This document shows positions 51,264 through 60,312 of a stretch of DNA of 64,000 bases, in pieces. Position numbers and translations under genes: made by a program. The notes beneath the pieces were generated by a model that worked only from the letters and a program-made list of their open reading frames with translations, searched no databases and was not told where the DNA came from. Source of the DNA: JACKNG01 sp050184115 (lineage in GTDB: Bacteria; Pseudomonadota; Gammaproteobacteria; Ga0077536); assembly GCA_050184115.1 (NCBI GenBank), contig JBFXAQ010000007.1, forward strand, positions 248,001 through 312,000, written 5' to 3'. The stretch's first letter is position 1; each line of letters starts with the position of its first letter.

Positions 51264-53651
51264 ATGACTGCAACGCTGCGCTTGCTCGCCTGCATCCTGT
51301 TGATCCTGATGGTCGGTTGCGGCGGCGCCGATGATCGCAAGGCGGCCTACATCGCCAAGGGCCGCGAGCTGTTCAGCGCCGGGAACTACGAGAAGGCACG
51401 TCTCGAGTTCAAGAACGCGGTGCAGATCCAGCCGAAGGATGCCGAGGCGCGATTCGCCCTGGCCGAGACCCTGGAAAAGCTCGAGAACTGGCAGGGTGCG
51501 GCGGCGCAGTACGCGGCCATCCTCGGCGACCACCCCGAACACGAGGGCGCGCTGCTCAATCTCGGGCGTCTCTACCTGCTGGGCAACAACGACGCCAGCG
51601 CCCGCGAGCATGCCGAGAAGATCCTCGAGGACAATCCGGGCCATAACGGCGCCCGCGTGCTGCTGGCCGGGGTCGAGGCCAAGGCCGGCAACCGCGACCG
51701 CGCCCGCGAACTGATCGAGGCCGTCCTCGCCGACGATCCGACCAACCCCGAGGCGGCGTCGATGATGTCTTCGTTGCTGCTGGTCGACGGCAAGGTCGAC
51801 GACGCGGTGGCGATGCTCGCGCAGGCCATCGCCGCCCATCCCGACGAGATCGCGTTGCGGATCAACCTGGCGCGACTCCATGCCCGCGCCGGCAACGCGG
51901 ATGCCGCGGTCGAGACCTTCCGCGGCGTGATCGAGCACGCCCCGGACGTGCTCGCCTATCGCAACGCCTTGGCGCGCCTGTTCATGGGCATGAAACAGCC
52001 CGAGGAAGCCGAGAAGGTGCTCCGCCAGGCAGTCACCGATTTTCCCGAGGACACCGCCGCCAAGCTCGCCCTGGTCGAGTTCCTGGCCAGCACGCGCGGC
52101 GCGGAGGCCGCCGAGGCGGAACTCGAGCGCCTCATCGCCGCCGCACCGCAGGAGCACCGTTACGGCTTCGCGCTGGGCAAGCTGTACGAAGCCGCGAACC
52201 GAATGGACGATGCCGCCAAGGTCTACGCGAAACTGGTTGTCGATACCGAAGCCGACTCGCCTGACCAGCTCTCGGCCAAGAGTCGGCTCGCGGTGGTGCG
52301 GACGCGCCAGGAGAAGCTGGACGAGGCGCGCAAACTGGTCGAGGAGGTGCTGGCGGTCAACGCGCGGGACGTCGAGTCACTGCTGGTGCGCGGCACGCTG
52401 CGCCTGAACGACGGCGACGCCCCCGGCGCCATCGCCGATTTCCGCACCGTGCTGCGCGACGCGCCCGACAACGTCGGCGCGGTGCGCCTGCTGGCACGCG
52501 CACACGTCGCCAACAAGGAACCAGACCTCGCTCTCGACGTCCTCGAACGAGGCGCCACAGCCAAGCCGGGCTCGCCGGTGCTCGGCATCGAACTGGCCAA
52601 TGTCTATGCCGCGCGCGGGCGACTCGAAGATGCCATCGGCGCGCTCGACGCCGTGCTCGAACGTAACCCGGCCGACGCCCAGGTCCTGCAGGCCAAGTTC
52701 AATCTCTACTACCAGGCGCGCGACTGGGACAAGGCACTCGGCGTCACTGAACGCATGAAGAGCGTCCTGCCCGAGGACGTACGGGGTTACCACTTCGCCG
52801 GCCTGGTGCGCCGCGCACAGGGCGATTTCGAAGCCAGCATCGGCGAGTTCCAGTCCGCCCTCGACCGCAGTCCGCGGGCGGTCGAGCCGCTGTCGGAGAT
52901 GGTCAAGAGCCTGCTGGCGCTGAAGCGGCGCGACGACGCCAAGGCGACCCTGGAGCGGGTCGCGGCGGACATTCCGGATCACTTCGTCGCCGCCAACCTG
53001 CTCGGCGAGCTCGAACTGGCGGGTGGTGACGACGCCGCGGCCGAGACGCACTTCAGGCACGCGATGGAACTCAATCCGCGCTGGGCGATCCCGTATCGCA
53101 ATCTGGCGGCGGTCATGCTCAAGAACGACCGACGGGATGACGCCCTCGCGCTGATGAAGCAGGGCATCGAGGCCACCGGCGGCTCGAACCTGCTGGTGAC
53201 GGGCCTGGCCGGACTCTACGAGCAGAGTGGCGACCTCGATTTGGCCATCGCCGAATACGAGAAGGTCCTGGCCGGCCAGCCGGACTCCGCGCTGGCCGCC
53301 AACAACCTCGCCATGGTGCTGGCCGAGTACCGCGACGATCCAACGAGTCTCGAACGGGCGCGTGAACTCGTGCGGCCGCTGCGCAACAGCAACCAACCGG
53401 CCTTTCTCGACACCGTGGGCTGGGTCGAGTACAAGCTCGGCGATTTCGCCCAAGCTCAGTTGTTTCTCGAAAAAGCGGTCGAAGCAGCGCCGGATGCGGG
53501 CCTGCTGCACTTCCACCTCGGCATGGCCCTGCATGCGGCCGGCAATGCGGTCGGCGCGCGCGAGCACTTGCGTCGTGCGCTCGACCTGGGCCGCGAGTTC
53601 AAGGGGGCGGAGGAGGCCGAGAAGGTCCTGGCCGTTCTCGGCGACGAGTGA
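51264..53651 (+). CDS. TPR-repeat lipoprotein of exosortase/EPS type (PrsT-like)
   Basis: A 795-residue exported protein made almost entirely of tetratricopeptide repeats. The N-terminus is a lipoprotein signal (LLACILLILMVGC, Cys19 as the likely lipidation site). The repeats begin with YIAKGRELFSAGNYEKARLEFKNAVQIQPKDAEARFALA and continue in about 34-residue steps to the end. The pattern matches the long TPR proteins found with PEP-CTERM/exosortase EPS systems. It probably scaffolds the export or attachment machinery at the outer membrane or periplasm. It has its own 79-base upstream gap. The assignment to the PrsT family is by layout and context. Confidence 0.85.
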   Translation: MTATLRLLACILLILMVGCGGADDRKAAYIAKGRELFSAGNYEKARLEFKNAVQIQPKDAEARFALAETLEKLENWQGAAAQYAAILGDHPEHEGALLNLGRLYLLGNNDASAREHAEKILEDNPGHNGARVLLAGVEAKAGNRDRARELIEAVLADDPTNPEAASMMSSLLLVDGKVDDAVAMLAQAIAAHPDEIALRINLARLHARAGNADAAVETFRGVIEHAPDVLAYRNALARLFMGMKQPEEAEKVLRQAVTDFPEDTAAKLALVEFLASTRGAEAAEAELERLIAAAPQEHRYGFALGKLYEAANRMDDAAKVYAKLVVDTEADSPDQLSAKSRLAVVRTRQEKLDEARKLVEEVLAVNARDVESLLVRGTLRLNDGDAPGAIADFRTVLRDAPDNVGAVRLLARAHVANKEPDLALDVLERGATAKPGSPVLGIELANVYAARGRLEDAIGALDAVLERNPADAQVLQAKFNLYYQARDWDKALGVTERMKSVLPEDVRGYHFAGLVRRAQGDFEASIGEFQSALDRSPRAVEPLSEMVKSLLALKRRDDAKATLERVAADIPDHFVAANLLGELELAGGDDAAAETHFRHAMELNPRWAIPYRNLAAVMLKNDRRDDALALMKQGIEATGGSNLLVTGLAGLYEQSGDLDLAIAEYEKVLAGQPDSALAANNLAMVLAEYRDDPTSLERARELVRPLRNSNQPAFLDTVGWVEYKLGDFAQAQLFLEKAVEAAPDAGLLHFHLGMALHAAGNAVGAREHLRRALDLGREFKGAEEAEKVLAVLGDE

Positions 53652-53654
53652 CAC

Positions 53655-53730
53655 GACCCTGATCAAATCCTCGATTTAAGATTAAGTGGGATTTATAACT
53701 TACTAATTTTAAAAAAATAGAATAGACTCT
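53655..53730 (+). promoter_or_regulatory. AT-rich leader with candidate promoter
   Basis: Bases 53671-53730 contain only 13 G or C in 60, in a window that is otherwise strongly GC-rich. A TAGAAT at 53718-53723 with ATAACT 17 bases upstream is a weak sigma70-like pair, and the A/T runs between could act as an UP element or a protein-binding (H-NS-type) site. A GGAGG at 53735-53739 then precedes the outer-membrane protein ATG by 11 bases. Confidence 0.5.
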
Positions 53731-53750
53731 CGTCGGAGGCGTGGTGAGAC

Positions 53751-54956
53751 ATGTTGACGACGAGATTGCACATTTCGCTGGTCCTTGCGGGCAGCCTTGC
53801 CGGGGGCACCGTAGCGGCTTACGAGTTCGACTTGAGCGGCAGCGTGGGCCTGGAGGCGCGCGCCTTCACCCAGCAGCCGCGCTTCTCCAGCCAGGCTGAT
53901 GCCAGTGTGTCGGTGTCCTTCAAGCCAGAGCTCTACACGACGTGGGCCGAGGGCCAGCAGAGCCTGTTGTTCGTGCCATTCGTGCGGCTCGACCAGAACG
54001 ATTCGCGGCGCACTCACGGTGACGTGCGCGAACTGAGCTACATCTACGCCGCCGATACATTCGAGTTCCGCGCCGGCATCCGCAAGGTGTTCTGGGGCGT
54101 GGCGGAATCCAACCACCTGGTCGACGTCATCAACCAGACCGACCTGGTCGAGAACATCGACCTGGAGGACAAGCTCGGCCAGCCGATGCTCAACCTCGCC
54201 CTGGTCCGCGATTGGGGCACGGTGGACTTCTTCGTCCTGCCGGGCTTCCGTGAGCGAACGTTTCCCGGGCGCAAGGGGCGCTTCCAGGGGCCGCTGCGCA
54301 TCGATACCAGCGCGGTCGAGTACGAATCGGCCGCGGCCGAAAAGCACGTCGATTACGCCGTGCGTTATGCGAGCTTCTTCGGCCCGGTCGATCTGGGTCT
54401 GTACCACTTCTGGGGCACCAGCCGCGATCCGCGTTTCGAGTTCGAATTGACGTCGTCCGGCGAGCCGGTTCTGGCACCGGTCTATGATCTCATCCACCAG
54501 ACCGGGATGGACGTCCAGGCCACGCTCGGCAACTGGTTGCTGAAACTCGAGGCGCTGCATCGCGAAGGGCAGGGCGATACCTACGTCGCTGCCGTCGGCG
54601 GCTTCGAGTACACCTTCGTCGGCGTGTTCGGCAGCGCGGTCGACGTCGGTGCCCTGGCCGAGTACCACTACGACGAGCGCGGCCGGGTCGCCTTGTCGCC
54701 ATTTGACGATGACCTCTTCGTAGGCACCCGGATCGCGGCCAATGACGCCGCCGACAGTCAGCTGCTCGGAGGCATCGTCGGCGACGTTCACGGGCGTGGT
54801 TACTTCGTCAACCTCGAGGCCAGTCGGCGCTTCGGCGACTACTGGAAGGTCGAACTCGAGATGCGGCTCATTCTCGATACCTCGCCTCGCGCGTTCGCGC
54901 TCGATGCCTTCAACCGCGACGATTATTTCCAACTCGAACTGCTGCGTTACTTCTGA
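53751..54956 (+). CDS. Outer-membrane beta-barrel protein, unknown family
   Basis: A 401-residue exported protein with a signal peptide (ISLVLAGSLAGGTVAA) followed by a mature start YEFDLSGSVGLEARAF. The rest is short amphipathic strands with aromatic girdles (YSFTVDF-like rows) and ends FQLELLRYF, with a C-terminal phenylalanine as in outer-membrane barrels. Notable are IRKVFWGVAESNHLVDVINQTD and VDYAVRYASFFGPVDLGLYHFW. It resembles uncharacterised outer-membrane proteins seen near exosortase systems but I cannot name a family. Its AT-rich promoter region is unlike that of its neighbours. Confidence 0.75.
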   Translation: MLTTRLHISLVLAGSLAGGTVAAYEFDLSGSVGLEARAFTQQPRFSSQADASVSVSFKPELYTTWAEGQQSLLFVPFVRLDQNDSRRTHGDVRELSYIYAADTFEFRAGIRKVFWGVAESNHLVDVINQTDLVENIDLEDKLGQPMLNLALVRDWGTVDFFVLPGFRERTFPGRKGRFQGPLRIDTSAVEYESAAAEKHVDYAVRYASFFGPVDLGLYHFWGTSRDPRFEFELTSSGEPVLAPVYDLIHQTGMDVQATLGNWLLKLEALHREGQGDTYVAAVGGFEYTFVGVFGSAVDVGALAEYHYDERGRVALSPFDDDLFVGTRIAANDAADSQLLGGIVGDVHGRGYFVNLEASRRFGDYWKVELEMRLILDTSPRAFALDAFNRDDYFQLELLRYF

Positions 54957-55083
54957 ACGCCGTCGCCTTGGCGGCGCGTGCGATACTCGCGCCCGCACCA
55001 GTCCCGGAGCGGCCCATGAGCGCGAATCCCAACCCCGTTTGTCGTTGGCACCGGCCCGCCGGGGTGGTGCGATCAGACGTGCC

Positions 55084-56697
55084 ATGCCGGTGAGCACGGC
55101 GCGCGGCGCGGCAACGGCATTGGCGGTGCTGCTGTTCGCGCTCGCGCTGACCGTCGGGATGAGCGGCATGGGCGCGTTGCCGGTCGACGAACACGAGGCG
55201 CTGGTGCTGCGCACGACCGAGGAGATGGCCGAGCGGGGTGATTGGATCGTGCCCTGGTTCAACGACCTGCCGCGCCTGAACAAGCCACCTCTGAGTTACT
55301 GGCTGACCGGGGTAGTCGCGGCGGCGGCGGGTACGCCGGGCGCCGTGGCGCCGTGGCACGGTCGCTTCGTCTCACTGTGCGCGGGTCTCGCCATCGTGCT
55401 CGTCACCGCGGCGCTCGGTACGCGCCTGTACGGGGATCGACGCGCCGGGCTCCTCGCCGCGTTGCTGACGGCAACGACCGCGGGGTGGTTCGCCTTCACC
55501 CACGATGCCCGGCCCGACATGCTCTACGCAGCGCTCTGCCTCGGCGGTTTTGCAGCCTTCGCCTTGTCGGCAACGGACGCGGCGCACGCCCCGCCAGCGG
55601 GGGCAATGCTGGTCATGTGGATGTGCTATGCGCTGGCCGTGCTGGCGAAGGGACCACACATCCCGGCGCTGCTGCTCGCCGGCTGCGCCTGGTGGATGGT
55701 GCGGCAGGGCGCGCACAGCGGGGCGCTGAAGACGCTGCGCTGGGGGCGGGGGGTGGGGGTCGTGCTCCTGCTCTGCCTGCCCTGGTGGCTGTCGCTGCAG
55801 GCCCGGCTACCGGCTGACGCCGTCGGCGACTCCCAACTCGGCGGCAGCTTGCTGCGGCCGGGTTTCGACCACCTGTTCAACGGCTATTACCTCTACCGAC
55901 CCTTGCAGTTGCTGCTGCCGTGGTTGCCGTTGCTGCCGGTCGGCTGGTTCGTCGCCTTGCGCGATGGCGACGCTCGCGGGCGGCGTGCCTCGTACCTGCT
56001 CGCGGCCGCCACCGCGGCGGTTGTCCTCGGCCTCAGCCTGGGGCCGCAGCAACGCTACTTCTACCTGCTGCCGGCCGCGCCGCTGCTGGTGCTCCTCGGC
56101 GTGCGCGGCTGGATCCTGCTGGCGGCGTCGCGCCCGCGCACGACAGCGGTCTTGTTCGCGGTGCAGGGGAGCGTCGTGATCGGCGCCGCCGGGTGGGCCT
56201 TCACCGCGGCGCCCGGCGGGCGTGGGGGCGTCGCGGCATTGCTCGCGGCCGCGGTCGTGGCGCTGATCCTGGTCCGCGCGCTGCGTCGCCTCGGTTGCGC
56301 GATGTTGCCTGCGGTGAGCGGGGCGCTGGCCGGCGTCGCGGCGACCGTATTCGTCACCCAGGCCGATGGCACCCTGTTATGGAGCCGCGATCGCTTCGAC
56401 AAGCACGAACTGGCCGCCGCCGTCGCGGTCGCCATACCCCGCGACGCGCCGTTGCTCAGCTATGCCCTGACCCCGGTGGTCTATGTGTATGAACTCGGCC
56501 GTGGCGTCCCGCGAGTAACGGAGCTTGCGGTACTCGTCGAACGCCTGGCCGAACTCGACAGCGGCTGCCTCTACGTGTTGAGCGAGACCCGCCATGCAAC
56601 GAGCCTGGCGCGACTTGGCGGGCTGACCGAGATTGCGGCCATGCCGGCACGGGCCGACGATCGGGCCGCGCTCTATTGCCTGGCGCGATCGTCGTGA
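55084..56697 (+). CDS. ArnT/PMT-like lipid-linked sugar glycosyltransferase
   Basis: A 537-residue polytopic membrane protein of the GT-C superfamily. The N-terminal hallmark is GALPVDEHEALVLRTTEEM then WIVPWFNDLPRLNKPPLSYWLTG, the DE and KPP motifs of ArnT/dolichyl-P-mannose-type enzymes, with a row of at least ten hydrophobic helices afterwards. It would move a sugar from a polyprenyl-phosphate donor to lipid A, a protein or the EPS on the periplasmic side. The ATG at 55084 gives the family N-terminus; the frame is open upstream through the previous gene region. The gap of 176 bases to fixL has no recognised feature. Confidence 0.88.
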   Translation: MPVSTARGAATALAVLLFALALTVGMSGMGALPVDEHEALVLRTTEEMAERGDWIVPWFNDLPRLNKPPLSYWLTGVVAAAAGTPGAVAPWHGRFVSLCAGLAIVLVTAALGTRLYGDRRAGLLAALLTATTAGWFAFTHDARPDMLYAALCLGGFAAFALSATDAAHAPPAGAMLVMWMCYALAVLAKGPHIPALLLAGCAWWMVRQGAHSGALKTLRWGRGVGVVLLLCLPWWLSLQARLPADAVGDSQLGGSLLRPGFDHLFNGYYLYRPLQLLLPWLPLLPVGWFVALRDGDARGRRASYLLAAATAAVVLGLSLGPQQRYFYLLPAAPLLVLLGVRGWILLAASRPRTTAVLFAVQGSVVIGAAGWAFTAAPGGRGGVAALLAAAVVALILVRALRRLGCAMLPAVSGALAGVAATVFVTQADGTLLWSRDRFDKHELAAAVAVAIPRDAPLLSYALTPVVYVYELGRGVPRVTELAVLVERLAELDSGCLYVLSETRHATSLARLGGLTEIAAMPARADDRAALYCLARSS

Positions 56698-56873
56698 GTG
56701 GCGCGCGCAGGTCATCCGCACGAACGGTGCGGCGGCGACCGTCCCCGGTTCGAATCCATTAGACTGCGTGGCCTCATGCTCCGATTCTCGATTGATTCTC
56801 CACTCGTCTCCCGCGCGAGCGTCTGGCCGCGGCGCGGGCGCGGTCGGCCTGCCGTGATACACGAGGTGCGTGG

Positions 56874-58379
56874 GTGATGGTGAGTACGGGCACAGGCGAC
56901 GACTATGCCGAGTTGTCGCTGCGTTATGCGGCGGTCATCGAAGCCGCCGTCGACGGCATCATCATCATCGACCAGCACGGCATCATCGAGACTTTCAACC
57001 CGGCCGCCGAGCGGATCTTCGGCTACCGCGGCGAGGAGGTGGTCGGTGCCAACGTCAGCGTCCTGATGCCGGCCAGCGAGGCGAGCCGCCACGACGGCTA
57101 CATCCACCACTACCTCGCGACCGGGCAGGCTCACATCATAGGTATCGGTCGCCAGGTCGTCGGCCGACGCAAGTCCGGCGAGGAATTCCCGCTCGAACTC
57201 GCCGTTGGCGAACTGGCCAGGCTCGAACCACGCCGGTTCGTCGGCACGGTGCGCGACATCACGCGTCGAAGAATGCTGGAATCGGCGTTGGCCGCGCGTG
57301 AACGCGAACTCAGCATGTTGCTCGACCACGCACCGATCGGCATCTTTTCCGCCGCGATGAGCGGACGTTTCGTCCGTGTCAACCCGGCCCTGTGCGCGAT
57401 GGTCCGCTACCCGGCCGCCCAACTCGAACGCATGGCGGTTTCCGATCTCACGTACGAAGCCGATCGCGAGCGTCTGCGCGAGGCCTACGTCGCGGTGTGC
57501 GAGGGACGACAGGAGGAGTGCCGGTGCGACCTGCGCTGGGTCCGCGCCGACGGTGCGACCATGCACGTCAGCCTTCATGCGGTCACGGTTGCGGGGGAGC
57601 GCGACATCATCATCGGGCAGGTCGTCGACCGCACCGAGCAGGTTCGTTCCGAGCGCGAGTCCCGCGAGGCCGGCGAACGACTCGCGCATGTCGGCCGGGT
57701 GACTACGCTGGGCGAGATGGCCTCGGCGATCGCCCACGAAATCAACCAGCCGCTGACCGCCATTTCCGCATACGCCCAGGCCTGCCGTCGCTTGCTGCTG
57801 CAGCCGACCCCCGATATCGAACTGGTTGGCGAGACGCTTGAATCGATCAGCGGCCAGGCCTTGCGGGCCGGCGATGTCGTGCGCCGCATACGCGGTTTCG
57901 TCAGCCACCGTGAGAGTGCCCGCAGTGCCTGTGACCTCAACACCGTGGTGCAGTCGGTGCTGGAGTTCGCCGATTTCGACCTGCGTTCCCACCAGGTCGA
58001 CGTCAAGACCGTGTTCGCCGGTGATTTGCCCCCGGTGATGGTCGATCCAATTCAGATCCAGCAGGTCTGCCTGAACCTCGTCCGCAATGCCATCGATGCC
58101 ATGGACGCGTTGCCGCTCGCCGACAGACGTCTGCTGCTGCGAACCCTGGCGACGGCGGATGGCGTGGTGCTGCGTTGCATCGACAGCGGGCCCGGCGTCG
58201 ATGCCGAGATCCGCGCGCGACTGTTCCAGCCGTTTCAGACCACCAAAGCCGAGGGTATGGGCATGGGGCTTTCGATCAGCGCCTCGATCGTCGCCGCCCA
58301 TGGCGGCACCCTGCGATATGCTGACGATCAGCAGGAAGGCGCCTGCTTCGTCATGGAGCTGCCGGCTGCCCTCGAATGA
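56874..58379 (+). CDS. fixL: FixL-type oxygen-sensing histidine kinase
   Basis: Haem-PAS sensor kinase that autophosphorylates when oxygen is low and phosphorylates FixJ. Residues about 13-130 form a PAS domain with the FixL haem motif RHDGYIHHYLATGQAHIIG: His87 in AHIIGIGR aligns with the haem-ligand histidine of rhizobial FixL. A second PAS (145-255) lacks this motif. HisKA has phosphoacceptor His288 in AIAHEINQPL, and the ATPase domain has LVRNAIDAMD, DSGPGVD and GMGMGLSI. No membrane helix is present, so this is a soluble FixL. Tandem GTG/ATG codons begin the frame, with GAGG seven bases before the GTG. FixJ follows directly. Confidence 0.92.
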   Translation: MMVSTGTGDDYAELSLRYAAVIEAAVDGIIIIDQHGIIETFNPAAERIFGYRGEEVVGANVSVLMPASEASRHDGYIHHYLATGQAHIIGIGRQVVGRRKSGEEFPLELAVGELARLEPRRFVGTVRDITRRRMLESALAARERELSMLLDHAPIGIFSAAMSGRFVRVNPALCAMVRYPAAQLERMAVSDLTYEADRERLREAYVAVCEGRQEECRCDLRWVRADGATMHVSLHAVTVAGERDIIIGQVVDRTEQVRSERESREAGERLAHVGRVTTLGEMASAIAHEINQPLTAISAYAQACRRLLLQPTPDIELVGETLESISGQALRAGDVVRRIRGFVSHRESARSACDLNTVVQSVLEFADFDLRSHQVDVKTVFAGDLPPVMVDPIQIQQVCLNLVRNAIDAMDALPLADRRLLLRTLATADGVVLRCIDSGPGVDAEIRARLFQPFQTTKAEGMGMGLSISASIVAAHGGTLRYADDQQEGACFVMELPAALE

Positions 58380-58386
58380 CGCGAAC

Positions 58387-59010
58387 ATGACCGACGCCAG
58401 AGCAAACCCGACCGTCTTTGTCATCGACGACGACGCCGCCGTGCGCCAGTCGTTGTCCCTGCTGATGCGCTCGATGGCGCTGACCGTGGAGACCTTCGAA
58501 TCCGCGCAGGACTTTCTCGATCGCGCAGACCCGGCGCGGCCGGGTTGCCTGGTGCTCGACATTCGTATGCCGGGCATGAGCGGCCTCGAATTGCAGGACG
58601 AGCTGTCACGCCTCGGCTTCATCACGCCGGTCATCTTCGTCACCGGCCACGGGGACGTCGCCATGGCGGTGCGGGCAATGAAGACGGGGGCGGTCGACTT
58701 CATCGAGAAGCCGTTCAGTGACCAGGTTCTGCTCGAACGCGTCAACCAGGCCCTCGAGCTCGACCGCGCGACGCGCGACGCGCGCGCCGAGATTGCCGAC
58801 ATAGAACGTCGCCTCGGTCAGCTTTCGCCGCGGGAGCGCGAAGTGATGTCACGGATCGTCGCCGGCCAGGCCAACAAGGTCATCGCCATCGAACTCGGCC
58901 TGTCCGAACGCACCGTCGAAATCCATCGCGCCAAGGTGATGTCCAAGACCGGCGCACGCTCGCTCGCCGAGCTGGTGTCCATGGTCACACGCCTCGACAA
59001 TGGACCCTGA
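58387..59010 (+). CDS. fixJ: FixJ-type response regulator (NarL/LuxR family)
   Basis: A 207-residue two-domain regulator. The receiver has acidic residues D14-D16, phosphoacceptor Asp58 in LVLDIRMPG, the threonine in VTGHGDV and Lys108 in IEKPF, all intact. The C-terminal LuxR-type helix-turn-helix is LSPREREVMSRIVAGQANKVIAIELGLSERTVEIHRA. This is the FixJ pattern throughout. The ATG at 58387 follows fixL by seven bases. Expected targets are fnr/fixK-type genes; a matching palindrome lies just downstream, before the fnr gene. Confidence 0.93.
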   Translation: MTDARANPTVFVIDDDAAVRQSLSLLMRSMALTVETFESAQDFLDRADPARPGCLVLDIRMPGMSGLELQDELSRLGFITPVIFVTGHGDVAMAVRAMKTGAVDFIEKPFSDQVLLERVNQALELDRATRDARAEIADIERRLGQLSPREREVMSRIVAGQANKVIAIELGLSERTVEIHRAKVMSKTGARSLAELVSMVTRLDNGP

Positions 59011-59015
59011 GGTCA

Positions 59016-59031
59016 CTACGTAGTTTCCGCA
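59016..59031 (+). promoter_or_regulatory. Candidate FixJ-binding site before fnr
   Basis: CTACGTAG followed by TTTCCGCA, about 100 bases upstream of the fnr ATG. FixJ sites in rhizobia have a GTA-(A/C)-GTAG core; this one differs at a single position and is a perfect 8-base palindrome. The assignment to FixJ is inference from the adjacent fixLJ genes. Confidence 0.45.
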
Positions 59032-59121
59032 GGCGGCTTACGCAAAACCGCGAATTCCGGCCGGGGGCGGCCTGCGCCCAGAATCGACCCCGTGAGTCAT
59101 TCATCGACATGGGGTTCCGAC

Positions 59122-59886
59122 ATGGCCAACAAGAGCGACGCCGCCAAGGTCATCGATTTTCCGAAAGCTTCCGTAACCTGCGCGATTTGCCCGTGGGCAC
59201 GCGCCTGTCTCGACCAGGCCTTCAACCCGGCACAGGACGAGAGTCGCGCGCAGCGTTGCGCGGCGCCGATGAAGCGCAACCAGCACATCCTGCGCCAGGG
59301 TGACGACCTCGAATTCCTTTACGTACTGCGTTCCGGCTCGGCCAAGAGCTACTTCGATTCCAGCGATGGCCTCGAGCAGATCGTCGCCTTCCATTACCCG
59401 GGTGACCTGCTCGGTTTCGACGCCATCGGCGAGGGGCACCACCAGAGTTCCATCGTTGCGCTCGAGACCGCGGCCTTGTGCCGGGTGCCCTTCCGCGAGG
59501 CCGAGGCCGCGTGGTCGCAGGCGCCCAAGTTGTGGACCGAGATCATGCGTGCCGCCGCTCGCCAGATGCACGACAAGAACAATCACGCCCTGCTGCTCGG
59601 GCAGAAGTCCGCTGCGGCGCGCTTCGCCAGTTTCCTGCTCGATGTCTCTTCGCACCTCGCCGCGCGCGGCTGTTCCCGTACCGAGTTCAATCTCAGCATG
59701 CCGCGGCAGGACATTGCCAACTACCTCTCGCTTGCGGTCGAGACGGTGAGCCGGTTGTTCGGTGAACTGCAGTCCAACGGCGTCATCGCCGTCGATCGTC
59801 GCTTCGTACGCATCGAGTCGCTGGAGGGGCTGCGTGCCATCGCCGGCGACGGCGGCGGCGCGGCAAGTCGAGCTCATTCCGGCTGA
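59122..59886 (+). CDS. fnr: FNR/Anr family oxygen-responsive transcription regulator
   Basis: [4Fe-4S]-dependent activator of anaerobic and microaerobic genes. From the ATG at 59122, the 254-residue protein has cysteines 20, 23, 29 and 120 in the same spacing as the cluster ligands of E. coli FNR (CAICPWARAC and ALETAALCRVPF). The recognition helix ETVSRLFGEL keeps the Glu, Ser and Arg that read TTGAT-N4-ATCAA. An upstream GTG at 59092 would add ten residues and breaks this numbering. An FNR box was not found in the window, but the cco promoter lies beyond the right edge. Confidence 0.95.
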   Translation: MANKSDAAKVIDFPKASVTCAICPWARACLDQAFNPAQDESRAQRCAAPMKRNQHILRQGDDLEFLYVLRSGSAKSYFDSSDGLEQIVAFHYPGDLLGFDAIGEGHHQSSIVALETAALCRVPFREAEAAWSQAPKLWTEIMRAAARQMHDKNNHALLLGQKSAAARFASFLLDVSSHLAARGCSRTEFNLSMPRQDIANYLSLAVETVSRLFGELQSNGVIAVDRRFVRIESLEGLRAIAGDGGGAASRAHSG

Positions 59887-59890
59887 GGCG

Positions 59891-60307
59891 ATGCTCGCCG
59901 TCGGATCCCTGCATGGCAGCGTCGCGGTCGAGGAGGCCGCGACGATTTCGACCGTGCTGGTGGTCCAGTCGAACCCGGTGGCCCGCGAGCGCATCTGCGC
60001 GCTGCTGCAGGCTGCAGCCCTCGACGTCACCGTCTGCGACACCGCCGAACACGCGCTCGACGCCCTTGCCGGAGGCGAGTACGGCGCCATGGTCATCGAT
60101 TACATGCTCGACGACATGAGCGGATTTTCGCTGTTGCAGGCGGCGCGGGCAGCGGGGCAGGTCCCCGCTGTCGTGATGACGGCTGGACGCGGCGAAGTCT
60201 GCGCCGCGGTGCGCGCGGTACGCGAAGGGATCGTCGACTTCCTGCCGGGGCCGGCCGATGGTCGACTCGTGCAGGCCGTGCGTAAGGTACTCAAGAACAA
60301 GGTCTGA
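59891..60307 (+). CDS. Stand-alone receiver-like protein with degenerate active site
   Basis: A 138-residue protein that is a single receiver fold, without an output domain. The phosphoacceptor-position aspartate (Asp70 in VIDYMLDD) and the switch threonine (VMTAG) are kept. The paired acidic residues are replaced by Gln26-Ser27 (VVQSNPVARE), and the conserved lysine is replaced at FLPGP (near residue 119). Ordinary phosphorylation is therefore doubtful; it may act as a docking or titrating partner for FixL/FixJ. The ATG lies four bases after the fnr stop. About 20 residues precede the fold. Confidence 0.85.
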   Translation: MLAVGSLHGSVAVEEAATISTVLVVQSNPVARERICALLQAAALDVTVCDTAEHALDALAGGEYGAMVIDYMLDDMSGFSLLQAARAAGQVPAVVMTAGRGEVCAAVRAVREGIVDFLPGPADGRLVQAVRKVLKNKV

Positions 60308-60312
60308 ATGCC

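Noticed and set aside
56745..56765. GGTTCGAATCC, like a tRNA T-loop.
   Set aside because: Only two stem pairs form around it and no acceptor, D or anticodon arm could be built; a chance match or at most a decayed fragment.
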